A stretch of DNA of 32,699 bases from an uncultured Candidatus Poseidoniales archaeon. GTDB taxonomy: Archaea > Thermoplasmatota > Poseidoniia > Poseidoniales > Poseidoniaceae. The stretch is from NCBI GenBank assembly GCA_902563095.1, contig CACEWA010000003.1:65372-98070 (forward strand), written 5' to 3'. Positions 23,901 to 32,527 of this stretch are shown one piece after another. The position numbers and the translations under genes are program-made. The stretch's first letter is position 1. Each line of letters begins with the position of its first letter. Below the pieces are notes generated by a model. The model saw only the letters and a list, made by a program, of their open reading frames with translations. It ran no database searches and had not been told where the DNA came from.

Positions 23901-26900
23901 CAAACTCTTAGTCCACTGGATGTGGATACTGTCACAAAGGAATTGCTGATCACGCTTCCTCCGCTTGACTCGGCTGCAGAATATCTTCCAATAATTGAGC
24001 CGCTATTCAATCCGGCTTGAATTACAGTAGCGCCGTTTTCCCCGATTGCAATGAGATACGAACCATCTGAACGCATACTGTACACTGGCCAGTCCTCCAT
24101 CGCGAATACGTTAGCTCCGGAATTGAAATCACCCGTGCTTCTAATCCAGTGAATTAGAGGGCCAGTATTCGTAGCGATGTGTACTCCCCAAATGTCAGCA
24201 GTAACTGCAGTAACCGTATTCGAAGGTAATTGGTCGAATTGATGCAAATCAGTAACGGTTTGAGTTCCAGTATCGAATTGTGAAATTCCTGGTCTATCGG
24301 TCCCCCTGCCATCATGTGAGATAAACAAACTGTTCTGAGTGCTTGTAACTCCAGAACTGTCAGTAGTAGTGGTAGTGGCGCCAACTAGGCCCCATGTGGA
24401 AGTACCCATCAATCCATCACTTGTATCATAATTTGTAATCGACATTGCAGAAGTATCGTATTGAGATATTCCGTTTGGTGTTGCCATCCAAATATCTCCA
24501 TCAAATTCGATTATGTCTTCTACGAATGAAATCGGCAATCCGTCGAGGGCAGTCCAAGCGGTTTCCCACTTGTCGCCAGTTGCATTCCATCTTGCAACAC
24601 CATTGAAAGTTGCAACGTAAATCGTCTCTTCTACGATTGAACCTGTATTGTCGGTTTCAGTCATTGTTAGGAATCCGTTAACATTGTTTGACGGCAGTCC
24701 TGCTAACAAGCGTCCAGCAGTGTAATTGTTGGTTGTTGTGTTGAATATTTGGATACCTGCGGAAGAAGTACCAGAGCCTTGTAATCCAATGAATAAATCA
24801 TCTCCGACAACTTTGAGCCCATCTTGGAAATTATGTATTCCAGTAGGAAGAGGTTGTAGTATTCCTGTTGCTGTGTCGAGCAATCTCAATCCGCGATTAT
24901 TACTGGCAAGATAGAGATCAGTACCGACCAGTTCGATGTCAGTGACTGCAGCATTCGCTGGAATAGTCCATCCCTTTTGCCATTCGACGGAACCATTTGC
25001 GAGTTTTATTCCTTGAAGGACTCCAGAGCCTGTGCTTTGCCAAGAAGACGAAGCAACCCAAAGATGGGTTTGATTTCCAGCCATGGAAGTAACCTGCCCA
25101 CTTACTAGGTTTGGTAATGCGTGAATTGTATTTTGACCCGATTGACCAATCGTGTCAACATGTGAGTAGCCAGAAGTCCCTCCTGCCTGTCCAATTAGCC
25201 ATTGAGTTCCTAGCCAATCTATCGAGGAAACCGGTGAGCCGGTTGAAACATGTCCGGCCGTACCAACTGTTGCAGCATTAGCTGATATGATGGCTAAACC
25301 TCCACCAATGACATTGTCGCCTTCTGTTCCAATGTCGTATCCTACAACTAATTTACCCGCTGCGAATTCCATAGCCCCCCACCAAACAGGGTCGCTTGGA
25401 ATATTGTGAGATGACGAAGTAAGGCTCGATAGCCACTGGTCATTCGTGTAATCATATCGAGAAATCGGTTCAGAATCATCGTGGTATCCTACATACAGAA
25501 TGTTGTTGGCATCATCACATGCAACTGCTGCTGCATTACCATCATCTAGTCTAGTAGAGGTTGTAAATGCAGATTCTACAGTTCCATTAGTTAGGTCAAA
25601 CCTAGCAACGCCGCCATTGTTTGCAGTCATTGAAACGTGGAATAATCCGCCACACATTTCCATTCCAATTGGATAACCGTTAGGGATTCCATTAGAGCCA
25701 CCATCCCAAGAAGTCCAAGTTCCTGAAGCATCTAAGTGCATTATTTCTCCATCAAGCCCTTGCCATCCTTGGTTTCTAGCAGTTCCAACCACAAGGTCTG
25801 TACCGTTTGTCCATAACTCGTAAACGATATCATCTGCAGAATTTGGTAATCCATTACCTGCAGTCCAAATAGTAAGCCACTGTTCTGAAGATTCATCGAA
25901 TCTTGCAACACCGTCTTCGGTAGCGAACAGAGTTTCACCATCGAATTCAACGATTTCACGAATTGGGAATTCTAGATCGTCCCATTCTCCAAGTTTTGTT
26001 CCGTTAGCGTAGAAAGCCTCGAGTTTTTCTTCTCCCCAAGAGATCCATTCAATACCATTTGACGAAATATGAGAAGTAACTCTGTTTACTGCACCACTAG
26101 GCAGAAGTTCTGCTTGCCAAGAATCGGAGGTGAGATTATACAATGCAATTCCTCCACTACCTTCTGTGTCCCACCATTGTCCACTTGCAACAGATATGTG
26201 CAAGATGTCACCAATGATTTCCATCCCGTAAACATCTCCTCCGTTTTCGCTTAATTGTGCACCAGCATCAAGCGTTGGTTTTGTCGTGAAATTGACGATA
26301 TCAATTCTGAAAACGCTATCAGAAGTGTATCTTTGATTGTAGTACATTGTATCGCCGTAGATTGCTAAGTCATACGGGTCACCGCTTCCACTGTACAAAC
26401 TTCCTGTCTTCTCGATATCGTAAACTTCAGAGCCGGTTGTGATGTTAATCAGTTGGAATCCATCCGCCCCACCAACCCAAATTAGTCCAGGTCTAATGTC
26501 AGCCACAAGGCTGGTGACATCTCCATTACCTCCATCCAATACATTGCTTTCAGTCCAGGTAGGTAGCCAGTTATTGTTTGGAATGTCATATCTTGCCACT
26601 CCGATTCCATTCAAACCGATGTATGCAATATCGTCGATTACCTCAACTAGAGCATTATCTGTTTCTTCTCCAGCTTCCCATGTGTCGTATACATTTAGTG
26701 AGGATTTATCGATTAATCCGACTCCATTTGTTGTTCCCCCAAAGATAGTGGAACCGTTAATCCCAACAGCATTAACTCCCCAGTTAGGCATTCCATCTTG
26801 TGCATTTACACAATCATCGATTGCGAGAGTTGAAACAGAGTATTTGCAAACTCCGATATTTGTTCCAGCATATACTGATGCACTGTTCGATGAAGTATCT

Positions 26901-29242
26901 ATTGCGAAGTCAAAGAACTGTGCTGGTTGAAGGTTCCAACTATTGCCTCTGCTCAATTCAGAAGCTGAATTACCATCCCAGTAAATCGCTCCATCCGAGG
27001 TGCCAATAAATAGTCCAGAGTTACCAGTATTTGCCTCAAGCGCGTATACTTGATTAGAAGGTAAAATTTCAGTAGCACTTGGATTTGGCCTATTTGGTTC
27101 TACTGTAAGTGGAATCAAAATTTCACCGCTAGATAGGTCCTTTCTTGCAACACCATAACCCGGTAATCCCATGTGGAGTACTTGTGGATTTGTTCCAAGG
27201 ATTGCTAAAGGTGCGAAATTAACATCATTAATTCCTGTTGAAACCCACGAGCCTAGGAATGTATCGTTAGCAATAATGTAGCGATTTAAACCGTCATCAG
27301 CAGTGCCGATGTACGCAACACCATTGTGGATTGCAATGCCTGTAGGATTATCTGAATCTAGGTCACTATTCGCTTCGTTTAGCGTTACTGCAGAACCAGC
27401 AGCTGATTTATTGAAAGCAGTTGCACCATTTTGCGGATGAATTGCAACAACCCAATCGCCTTCAACGTCTAAGCCAGACACATCATCGGATTGCAAACCA
27501 TCACTAGAATCCCAAGTGTCGATTACATTACCCGAGGCATCCACAATGTGTATTCCACTTCCCATCGTTGCTACAACAACGTTTGTTCCATCGTTGACAA
27601 TCTGTGAAACGGTATCTCCCATATCTATTGCAGAAAGCCACCTTGACTGACCGATTGAATATCGATCGAGATATGATTCGCTTCCAACATATATGACTCC
27701 GTTAAACTGCATAGCATCTTCCATGTCGCCTACACTAGGGCCGCTTCCGATTACGAAATCTCCAGTGTAAAGAGGTGTATTCCCTGGCTCTAGCATGGCC
27801 AATACAGCGCTACCATCTGTGACTAGAACCGTATCGTTCATTGGACTTCTAGCACCAATCGCCGGCCAATGAATTATGTTCGAAGCGGATTTGATTAGGC
27901 CTAAATCATCAAGAAGAATCGAAGAAGAAAAAGTTCCTGAGTTTGTATTGTAGATATGTACGGTGTCGGAAGTCAGAATCTGAACTTCGTTGTTAACTAC
28001 TGTAACTCCCGAAACATCATCCGAAGATAACCAATTTCCACTATTCCAGGTTGCTAGCCAGAAATTGTTAGACAAATCACGGCGTGCGATTCCAGCATCA
28101 TAGGATGAAATCATCAACTGATTACCCGCTACAGCAAAATCACTAATGTAATCTGAATGCAGATTGTTTGCTGTCGTCCATGGGGACAGCGTAGTCATGC
28201 TACCAACATCCCATCTTCCAACTCCTCCTCCCAATAGAGAAGCATAGATTACACCATTGTCTTCGAAGACTCTCCAAGGCACTCCTTCAGGCCAGTTACT
28301 GGTTGCACTCGCTTGCTCTAGAGTCCAGCCGGTTCCAGCAGTATTGAGAGTAAAAATTCCAGATTCGCTCAGCGCGAATAAGTCGCCATTACTTGCAACA
28401 TGAACCTTACTCCATGCGCCTCCTGAAGGCTCAACAGGCAGGTCTGGATTCCAACTGGTGTCATCCAAATTAACCGAGTGAAGAGCACCGGATGCCGTTG
28501 TTATCAACATCTGATTATTTGCAACATCCATCTCTAAATCGGTGACATAATTTTCGTCAGCCGTGTTCTGGATTTCGAATAAATCGATAGCGCTAGGACT
28601 TGATTGCGCATCTAGAATGATGATGTAAGTTCCAATCGCCATGTACATTCTTCCATCCATTGGATGGATTTCATAATCTTGGATGTAAAGTTCAACAGGT
28701 TCTAGTGATGTGAAAGGATCTGCTGGTGCAAGGACTTCAAGGATAAAATCTGTAATTTCTGTCCCAGAAGGTAGGGTGACTGTTGCACCCACATCAGCGT
28801 TCGGGCCTAAACGTCCTTGGTGAGGATTTGATGCATCGAATCCGAAGCTCTGTCCTAGCCAACCATTGCCTCGCCAATCAAACATTACTTGTCCGGTATC
28901 CTGAGCCATTAGCAATGGCTGTTGAATCATAATGCCATCAGAACCATCTGCTCTAAGTTCCATTGTCACATTTTCTAAAATAGCGCCTGGTGCAAAGTTC
29001 AACATCCACTCGGCGCTTGCCTGTGTCCCGTTAATTGCGTTCGCACCTGTTGCATTCAGCAGTACCCAACCTGAGTCTTCGGAACCTTCCATTGGCCAGA
29101 TAATTCCGCTAGTGCCTTCGTGTGCACTAGCCACAGGAGATGTCAGAATTGGCCCTAAAGATGCCAACAACATCACAGTGACAAGCATAACAGCCCTAGC
29201 ACTAGATTTAGCAGGGCCTACGGCCCTGAGCGGATTGTTCAT
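20903..29242 (-). CDS. Giant surface protein with beta-propeller repeats, fibronectin-like modules and a membrane anchor
   Basis: A 2779-residue type I membrane protein. Signal peptide residues 1-40 (LVTVMLLASLGPI, then VASAHEG). An N-terminal beta-sandwich (~45-170) is followed by a long array (~180-1750) of short blades like the two-component-regulator propeller repeat, for example TWDSSDGLQSDDVSGLDV and DGLPISFVEDIIEFDGDIWM. Many units carry a 'GLP/SD..V..I..dg..l..gT..G..ryd' pattern, enough for several propellers. A beta-rich segment (~1750-1920) precedes six FN3-like modules starting near 1925, 2042, 2150, 2274, 2414 and 2537, several with a PDDDG...W turn (WDHPDDDGTAIDISW). A membrane helix (~2658-2680, LILAGMILISLLLLILVL) leads to a basic stop and a Gln/Pro-rich cytoplasmic tail. 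It is probably an adhesin or particle-binding protein. It has no frameshift and heads the minus-strand series. Confidence 0.9.
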   Translation of the reverse strand: MNNPLRAVGPAKSSARAVMLVTVMLLASLGPILTSPVASAHEGTSGIIWPMEGSEDSGWVLLNATGANAINGTQASAEWMLNFAPGAILENVTMELRADGSDGIMIQQPLLMAQDTGQVMFDWRGNGWLGQSFGFDASNPHQGRLGPNADVGATVTLPSGTEITDFILEVLAPADPFTSLEPVELYIQDYEIHPMDGRMYMAIGTYIIILDAQSSPSAIDLFEIQNTADENYVTDLEMDVANNQMLITTASGALHSVNLDDTSWNPDLPVEPSGGAWSKVHVASNGDLFALSESGIFTLNTAGTGWTLEQASATSNWPEGVPWRVFEDNGVIYASLLGGGVGRWDVGSMTTLSPWTTANNLHSDYISDFAVAGNQLMISSYDAGIARRDLSNNFWLATWNSGNWLSSDDVSGVTVVNNEVQILTSDTVHIYNTNSGTFSSSILLDDLGLIKSASNIIHWPAIGARSPMNDTVLVTDGSAVLAMLEPGNTPLYTGDFVIGSGPSVGDMEDAMQFNGVIYVGSESYLDRYSIGQSRWLSAIDMGDTVSQIVNDGTNVVVATMGSGIHIVDASGNVIDTWDSSDGLQSDDVSGLDVEGDWVVAIHPQNGATAFNKSAAGSAVTLNEANSDLDSDNPTGIAIHNGVAYIGTADDGLNRYIIANDTFLGSWVSTGINDVNFAPLAILGTNPQVLHMGLPGYGVARKDLSSGEILIPLTVEPNRPNPSATEILPSNQVYALEANTGNSGLFIGTSDGAIYWDGNSASELSRGNSWNLQPAQFFDFAIDTSSNSASVYAGTNIGVCKYSVSTLAIDDCVNAQDGMPNWGVNAVGINGSTIFGGTTNGVGLIDKSSLNVYDTWEAGEETDNALVEVIDDIAYIGLNGIGVARYDIPNNNWLPTWTESNVLDGGNGDVTSLVADIRPGLIWVGGADGFQLINITTGSEVYDIEKTGSLYSGSGDPYDLAIYGDTMYYNQRYTSDSVFRIDIVNFTTKPTLDAGAQLSENGGDVYGMEIIGDILHISVASGQWWDTEGSGGIALYNLTSDSWQAELLPSGAVNRVTSHISSNGIEWISWGEEKLEAFYANGTKLGEWDDLEFPIREIVEFDGETLFATEDGVARFDESSEQWLTIWTAGNGLPNSADDIVYELWTNGTDLVVGTARNQGWQGLDGEIMHLDASGTWTSWDGGSNGIPNGYPIGMEMCGGLFHVSMTANNGGVARFDLTNGTVESAFTTSTRLDDGNAAAVACDDANNILYVGYHDDSEPISRYDYTNDQWLSSLTSSSHNIPSDPVWWGAMEFAAGKLVVGYDIGTEGDNVIGGGLAIISANAATVGTAGHVSTGSPVSSIDWLGTQWLIGQAGGTSGYSHVDTIGQSGQNTIHALPNLVSGQVTSMAGNQTHLWVASSSWQSTGSGVLQGIKLANGSVEWQKGWTIPANAAVTDIELVGTDLYLASNNRGLRLLDTATGILQPLPTGIHNFQDGLKVVGDDLFIGLQGSGTSSAGIQIFNTTTNNYTAGRLLAGLPSNNVNGFLTMTETDNTGSIVEETIYVATFNGVARWNATGDKWETAWTALDGLPISFVEDIIEFDGDIWMATPNGISQYDTSAMSITNYDTSDGLMGTSTWGLVGATTTTTDSSGVTSTQNSLFISHDGRGTDRPGISQFDTGTQTVTDLHQFDQLPSNTVTAVTADIWGVHIATNTGPLIHWIRSTGDFNSGANVFAMEDWPVYSMRSDGSYLIAIGENGATVIQAGLNSGSIIGRYSAAESSGGSVISNSFVTVSTSSGLRVWDLNSGDEVSSVSMRKADPLSVGFQMQFQDVTNYTHPGMQVSIIDAANSVTLSQDGVSGAHGVSMQTAPLTFSSPVSGAATWSKLVDLKWNATVNLSNDPTFITSMQYAVDNGVILNGTRHVTLTLTSPTNGSVWVKMTYDWFRTETPVQGLSLWDRPDDGGQTLMANWTLVHDDDFARYLVYLNEGPWTTPPTVADLQPRAADASVSLHSRLQTDISTIDGQPLQDGVEYWAVVVVEYNDGRFGTPSAQFGPATPTDEVPIPPAWATALSGDGIVAVDGEVRAEWARCQALDLASTRVYASTTEINDALGMSVHTEFLPQAGNNSIITLEAGKPHWLAFTCVDEAGQEDLVNATVIGPVVPTGGIDDGVPPPKLTGVWAEDVPNDDGGRVQIGWDNSVASDCAYVVVYMAPVDNEEQDFTPSNVDLMQEAAIVPDCETNMTIIDSIGEDSLIDGQKYWIGAVAFDKWLNGDTGDVTVLEVTPFVNNIDGSNEPERISELNAWDHPDDDGTAIDISWAPSEVDDFDYYVIWVSEHPLDDLTSFWPVAGIEPGICGCIVMDKQWIDTEKSPLELTLNTALYGGNGLESSLPKQITPDVELYVAVTVHDVKGNVYLDNLNTAVVTPIDNLADNTPPDRLVDLNLYDRAGDDGTAVMLEFELSQASDVAYYDVYAAAFTFTSVGQSGTVKDPIATLDRAPTLPLTIDVLAFDTLVIPNTPVTVAVVPVDWSGNAHLDNLVTSTAIAIDDGIDDVGAYLPDIEGVSLEWIDDSILVSWDHSTNPSVRSYMIFISDNEFSNVVDATNVGSSSTSNSFLITPETFSSLSNESAWWVGISAKDDINNRKIIDSERIGPIDSNEGSGDGDSDGDGSATDLGELLTADNLILAGMILISLLLLILVLRGRGGRKPTRNKDWELQEATWGIEARSGWDDVGTFGGQASAPVAPPPAIQPAQQNDIYAAAQRIQEPSQPAQQQPQRWSQPTQQQQPPQGGIDTSFLDDLL

Positions 29243-29258
29243 ATTTGGCTATCCAAAT
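29243..29258 (-). promoter_or_regulatory. Inverted repeat abutting the giant gene's start codon
   Basis: ATTTGG (29243-29248) and CCAAAT (29253-29258) are perfect arms around CTAT, directly before the ATG at 29242 and downstream of its TATA-like box. A protein bound here would cover the expected transcription start. Confidence 0.4.
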
Positions 29259-29263
29259 TCAAT

Positions 29264-29273
29264 GGTATATGAA
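29264..29273 (-). promoter_or_regulatory. TATA-like box for the giant surface protein gene
   Basis: On the minus strand TTCATATACC is centred about 26 bases before the ATG at 29242. The spacing implies a leaderless transcript. Confidence 0.5.
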
Positions 29274-29302
29274 GCGAATGCTCTAATGTTTACGAGAGAT
29301 TC

Positions 29303-29318
29303 AGCGATTTTGTTCGCT
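29303..29318. repeat. Inverted repeat in the giant gene/maeB divergent spacer
   Basis: AGCGA (29303-29307) and TCGCT (29314-29318) flank TTTTGT. Arms of five are weak alone; it is listed because two more repeats follow within 60 bases. Confidence 0.25.
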
Positions 29319-29327
29319 ATTACTCAT

Positions 29328-29346
29328 TCACTCATTAATCGAGTGA
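29328..29346. promoter_or_regulatory. Inverted repeat upstream of maeB
   Basis: TCACTC (29328-29333) and GAGTGA (29341-29346) flank the AT-rich ATTAATC, 68-86 bases before the maeB ATG. The layout fits a dimeric-regulator site. Confidence 0.35.
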
Positions 29347-29348
29347 TG

Positions 29349-29376
29349 TTTGGCCTTGTGTGACACAAAGGTCAAA
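29349..29376 (+). promoter_or_regulatory. Long imperfect inverted repeat upstream of maeB
   Basis: TTTGGCCTTGTGTG (29349-29362) and CACAAAGGTCAAA (29364-29376) pair over 13 positions with one G-T pair and one bulged base (29358) around A29363. It ends 37 bases before the maeB ATG, so it is probably in the leader or overlaps the promoter. It could be an operator or an mRNA hairpin. Confidence 0.45.
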
Positions 29377-29413
29377 CCCGAGTTCTAACAGTGTTGGCTT
29401 TGGAGAGGAAATT

Positions 29414-31714
29414 ATGGATGAAGATTGGCGTGAAAGCACCATCAAAAAAGAGGCCCTTGATTACCATGAAGCAACTCCTAGGGGTAAGATCAAAGTCGTT
29501 CCCACAAAGCCTCATTCAACATCGCATGAATTATCGCTTGCGTACTCTCCGGGCGTTGCATATCCTTGTCTAGAAATCGCAGAAAAACCGGACGATGCTT
29601 ACCGTTACACTTCCAAAGGAAATTTAGTCGCAGTTATTTCAAACGGTACCGCAGTACTTGGATTAGGTAATATTGGAGCGCTTGCATCGAAACCTGTTAT
29701 GGAGGGTAAAGGACTTCTCTTGAAGACGTTTGCAGATATCGACGTTTTCGACATTCAAGTCGATACGGAAGACCCGGAAGAATTCATCAAAACAGTTTGT
29801 AATATCGCACCAACATTCGGCGGAATTAATCTTGAAGATATCAAAGCTCCAGAATGTTTCGAAATCGAGCGGAGAATCGCAGAAGCCACCGATATTCCAG
29901 TAATGCATGATGACCAACATGGAACTGCGATTATATCGGGTGCAGCGTTACTAAATGCTGCTGAATTACAAGGTAAAGATTTGTCAAAAATCAAAGTGGT
30001 TGTTGCAGGTGCTGGAGCATCAGCAATCGCGTGTGCAACCCATTACGTTTCCTTGGGGGTAAAAATGAGCAATATCGTAATGTGCGACTCAAAAGGAATC
30101 ATGACAAAGAAGCGTCTGAAAGATGGCGATTTGAATGAATTTAAAGCGCCTTTTGCTGTTGATGCTGACGGTGGCACTCTTGCAGACGCATTAGTTGGAG
30201 CAGATGTTTTCCTCGGACTTTCAAAAGGAGGATTAGTCACCGGAGAAATGGTGGCAAAAATGTCGGCCAAACCAATCATCTTTGCACTTGCAAATCCTAC
30301 TCCGGAAATTATGCCGGATGAAGTAAAGGCTGTTCGAGATGATGCGATTATTGCTACAGGGCGCTCAGATTTCCCTAACCAAGTCAACAACGTACTCGGG
30401 TTTCCATACATTTTCAGAGGAGCATTAGATGTTCGCGCTAGAGACATAACTCAAGGCATGAAGATGGCAGCGACTAAAGCATTGGCAACTTTAGCAAAAG
30501 AACCAGTTCCAGATTATATCGCCCATGCTTATTCGGGCGAAGAAATGCAATATGGTCCACAATATATTATTCCAAAACCATTTGATAGGCGTGTATTAAT
30601 TTGGGAAGCTGCAGATGTTGCAGAGGCTGCGGTAATGGAAGGCGTTGCCGCAATGAGTCCTGAGGAATTTGACAAGCAAGCATACAAGGAATCCTTAGAG
30701 GCAAGACTTGGAATGTCATATTCTGTAATGAGAGGAGTATTCAACCAAGTCAAAGGCCGAAAGAAGAAAATCGTGTTCCCAGAAGGCGACCATGAGAAGG
30801 TTATCAGGGCTGCAGCACAATGTATTGAACAGGATATTTGTAAGCCAATTTTATTGGGCAATGTGGAAAGTATCCGCAGTAAAATGACCGAATTAAATAT
30901 CGAATTCGATTGCGAAATAACAAATCCAAGATATGATGAAAGAAGAATCGGAAATTATGATCTAAAGTTGTTGGAAAACCGTAGTCGTAAAGGAATGACA
31001 ATTACCGATGCACAAAGGCTTCTCAAAAGCCGTCCATACTTTGCTGCACAAATGGTGGAACTAGGTGAGGCAGACGGGTTCTTAGGAGGAGTCAGTAGGA
31101 ATTATGCCGATGTGCTGCGACCATGTTTGGAAGTGATTGGAAGCGATTCTGACAGTCATTGTGCTATTGGATGCTACATGATGGTGGTTAAAGGAAGATT
31201 GATCTTCTTGGGCGATGCAACGGTAAATGTTTACCCAGATAGTAAAGCCCTTGCAGATATTGCCGTCCAGACGGCTAAAGTTGCACGCAGATTCGGATTA
31301 GTTCCGAAAGTTGCAATGCTTTCCTTCTCGAATTTCGGAAGCAGTAGAGCTCAGCGTTCCGAGCGAATTGAGGAAGCGATAGAGATGGCATTAGAAATGG
31401 ACCCAACACTAAACATTGACGGGCCTATGCAAGCGGATACTGCACTAGATATCGATGTCCAATCAGAATACCCATTCATGTCGTTTGACGGTCCTGCAAA
31501 TGTTTTGATTTGTCCAAATTTGGCGTCTGCAAATATTGCCTACAAATTGTTAGAACAACTCGGTGATGCAGAAATGACAGGACCAATTCTAGATGGATTA
31601 GACAAACCTGTGCAGTTACTCGCTAGAGCAGATGGTGTGCGCCATATTGTGAACATGGCTGCAATTTGTGCGCTTGATGCGATAAGGCAAGAATCGTACT
31701 GGTCTAGTCTTTGA
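29414..31714 (+). CDS. maeB: NADP-type malic enzyme MaeB with C-terminal phosphotransacetylase domain
   Basis: A 766-residue two-domain enzyme. Residues ~1-430 are malic enzyme: [11 protein letters not shown] with the catalytic Tyr, [13 protein letters not shown] with the catalytic Lys, [12 protein letters not shown] and [10 protein letters not shown] for the metal, and the nucleotide fold [13 protein letters not shown]. It oxidatively decarboxylates malate to pyruvate. Residues ~450-766 are phosphotransacetylase-like ([31 protein letters not shown]); in MaeB proteins this part mainly serves oligomerisation and acetyl-CoA control. Cofactor preference is assigned by family, not by a residue I can point to. 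ATG 29414 has GAGAGGA five bases or less upstream, better than GTG 29360, which lies inside the inverted repeat. The stop overlaps the convergent gene by 11 bases. Confidence 0.95.
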   Translation: MDEDWRESTIKKEALDYHEATPRGKIKVVPTKPHSTSHELSLAYSPGVAYPCLEIAEKPDDAYRYTSKGNLVAVISNGTAVLGLGNIGALASKPVMEGKGLLLKTFADIDVFDIQVDTEDPEEFIKTVCNIAPTFGGINLEDIKAPECFEIERRIAEATDIPVMHDDQHGTAIISGAALLNAAELQGKDLSKIKVVVAGAGASAIACATHYVSLGVKMSNIVMCDSKGIMTKKRLKDGDLNEFKAPFAVDADGGTLADALVGADVFLGLSKGGLVTGEMVAKMSAKPIIFALANPTPEIMPDEVKAVRDDAIIATGRSDFPNQVNNVLGFPYIFRGALDVRARDITQGMKMAATKALATLAKEPVPDYIAHAYSGEEMQYGPQYIIPKPFDRRVLIWEAADVAEAAVMEGVAAMSPEEFDKQAYKESLEARLGMSYSVMRGVFNQVKGRKKKIVFPEGDHEKVIRAAAQCIEQDICKPILLGNVESIRSKMTELNIEFDCEITNPRYDERRIGNYDLKLLENRSRKGMTITDAQRLLKSRPYFAAQMVELGEADGFLGGVSRNYADVLRPCLEVIGSDSDSHCAIGCYMMVVKGRLIFLGDATVNVYPDSKALADIAVQTAKVARRFGLVPKVAMLSFSNFGSSRAQRSERIEEAIEMALEMDPTLNIDGPMQADTALDIDVQSEYPFMSFDGPANVLICPNLASANIAYKLLEQLGDAEMTGPILDGLDKPVQLLARADGVRHIVNMAAICALDAIRQESYWSSL

Positions 31715-32525
31715 TTTGTATAACATTACCTTCAGGATCTAAGCCCCAAGTGGCCCTTTTTGGTCGCCAAAAAGCACCGGTTACAAAGCCAGCACATAGT
31801 CCTCCAAAGAGTAGATTTGCCCATCCATCTACCGCGTATGAAGAAAATCCTCTGAGTATTGGAATTGTAAAACTTGGAATGATTCCCAAAATGGTCGTCC
31901 AAAACAATTCGCTTCGGATATTTGCCGCCAGGTTTGCATTGTCAGGAACTATCGGGGCTTCGTCTTTCCTTTTCGGGGAAACTACCAATCTGAAACCGAC
32001 TTTTGGAAGAGGCCTATCTCCAGGAGTTGTCACTCGCGCGTACACGCCCTCGCGAGTGGGGTGTGCAGATTGCGATACTCTGTGGCCAGACATTAGTCCG
32101 ATCATTTCTCCAACTCTTGGCCTACCGTCCAATGGCGCACCGCGATGATTTCCAGTCGCTTCATCAGCCAGCAATTCAGTCCAGCCACAAGGCAATTTAA
32201 TCATAGATTCAGCGGCTTTCCATTCTGCTTGACTCGGCCTCCTTACCTCATCATCAAAATGTTCGGAAAGAATAGCACAAATCTTCTCTACATCATCATG
32301 AGTTACCATATCTTTTGGTTCATTAGATCCATCCTTTTGCCCTAGAATTTCTGCGAACTGAGTTCTAGAAATCGGAGTATCTAAAATCAGGAATTCAGGT
32401 AAATCAACCCGGTGCCTAGGCCTTTCACTTGCGTAAACCCATGCACCTTTGTCAATACCAAGGTAGACTTGTTTAGAATTTATTTTGATGAACCGAAGAC
32501 CAAACGGCCCTTCAACGAAATCCAT
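31704..32525 (-). CDS. FGE/SUMF1-like fold protein with C-terminal membrane hairpin
   Basis: A 273-residue protein. Residues ~1-185 resemble the formylglycine-generating-enzyme fold (FGE-sulfatase domain): YASERPRHRVDLPEFLILDT, TPISRTQFAEILG, RRPSQAEWKAAES, LPCGWTELLADEATGN and the terminal PLPKVGFRLVV. The Cys pair that true FGE uses near the C-terminal part is absent, so it is probably a binding or scaffold version and not a sulfatase activator. Two hydrophobic helices follow (LFWTTILGIIPSFTIPIL and WANLLFGGLCAGFVTGAF), so it is tied to the membrane. ATG 32525 is two bases after the stop of the upstream GST-like gene; the two are likely co-transcribed. Confidence 0.68.
   Translation of the reverse strand: MDFVEGPFGLRFIKINSKQVYLGIDKGAWVYASERPRHRVDLPEFLILDTPISRTQFAEILGQKDGSNEPKDMVTHDDVEKICAILSEHFDDEVRRPSQAEWKAAESMIKLPCGWTELLADEATGNHRGAPLDGRPRVGEMIGLMSGHRVSQSAHPTREGVYARVTTPGDRPLPKVGFRLVVSPKRKDEAPIVPDNANLAANIRSELFWTTILGIIPSFTIPILRGFSSYAVDGWANLLFGGLCAGFVTGAFWRPKRATWGLDPEGNVIQIKD
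31756..31774. terminator. Strong hairpin 42 bases after the maeB stop
   Basis: CTTTTTGG (31756-31763) and CCAAAAAG (31767-31774) are perfect eight-base arms around TCG. It lies inside the last codons of the convergent gene. It could stop maeB transcripts, but the arms also encode part of RPKRATWG. Confidence 0.35.
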
Positions 32526-32527
32526 AT

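Noticed and set aside
26439-26930. 163-residue open frame opposite the giant surface gene
   Set aside because: Antisense shadow produced by the repeat-rich composition; Ser/Pro/Thr-biased and featureless.
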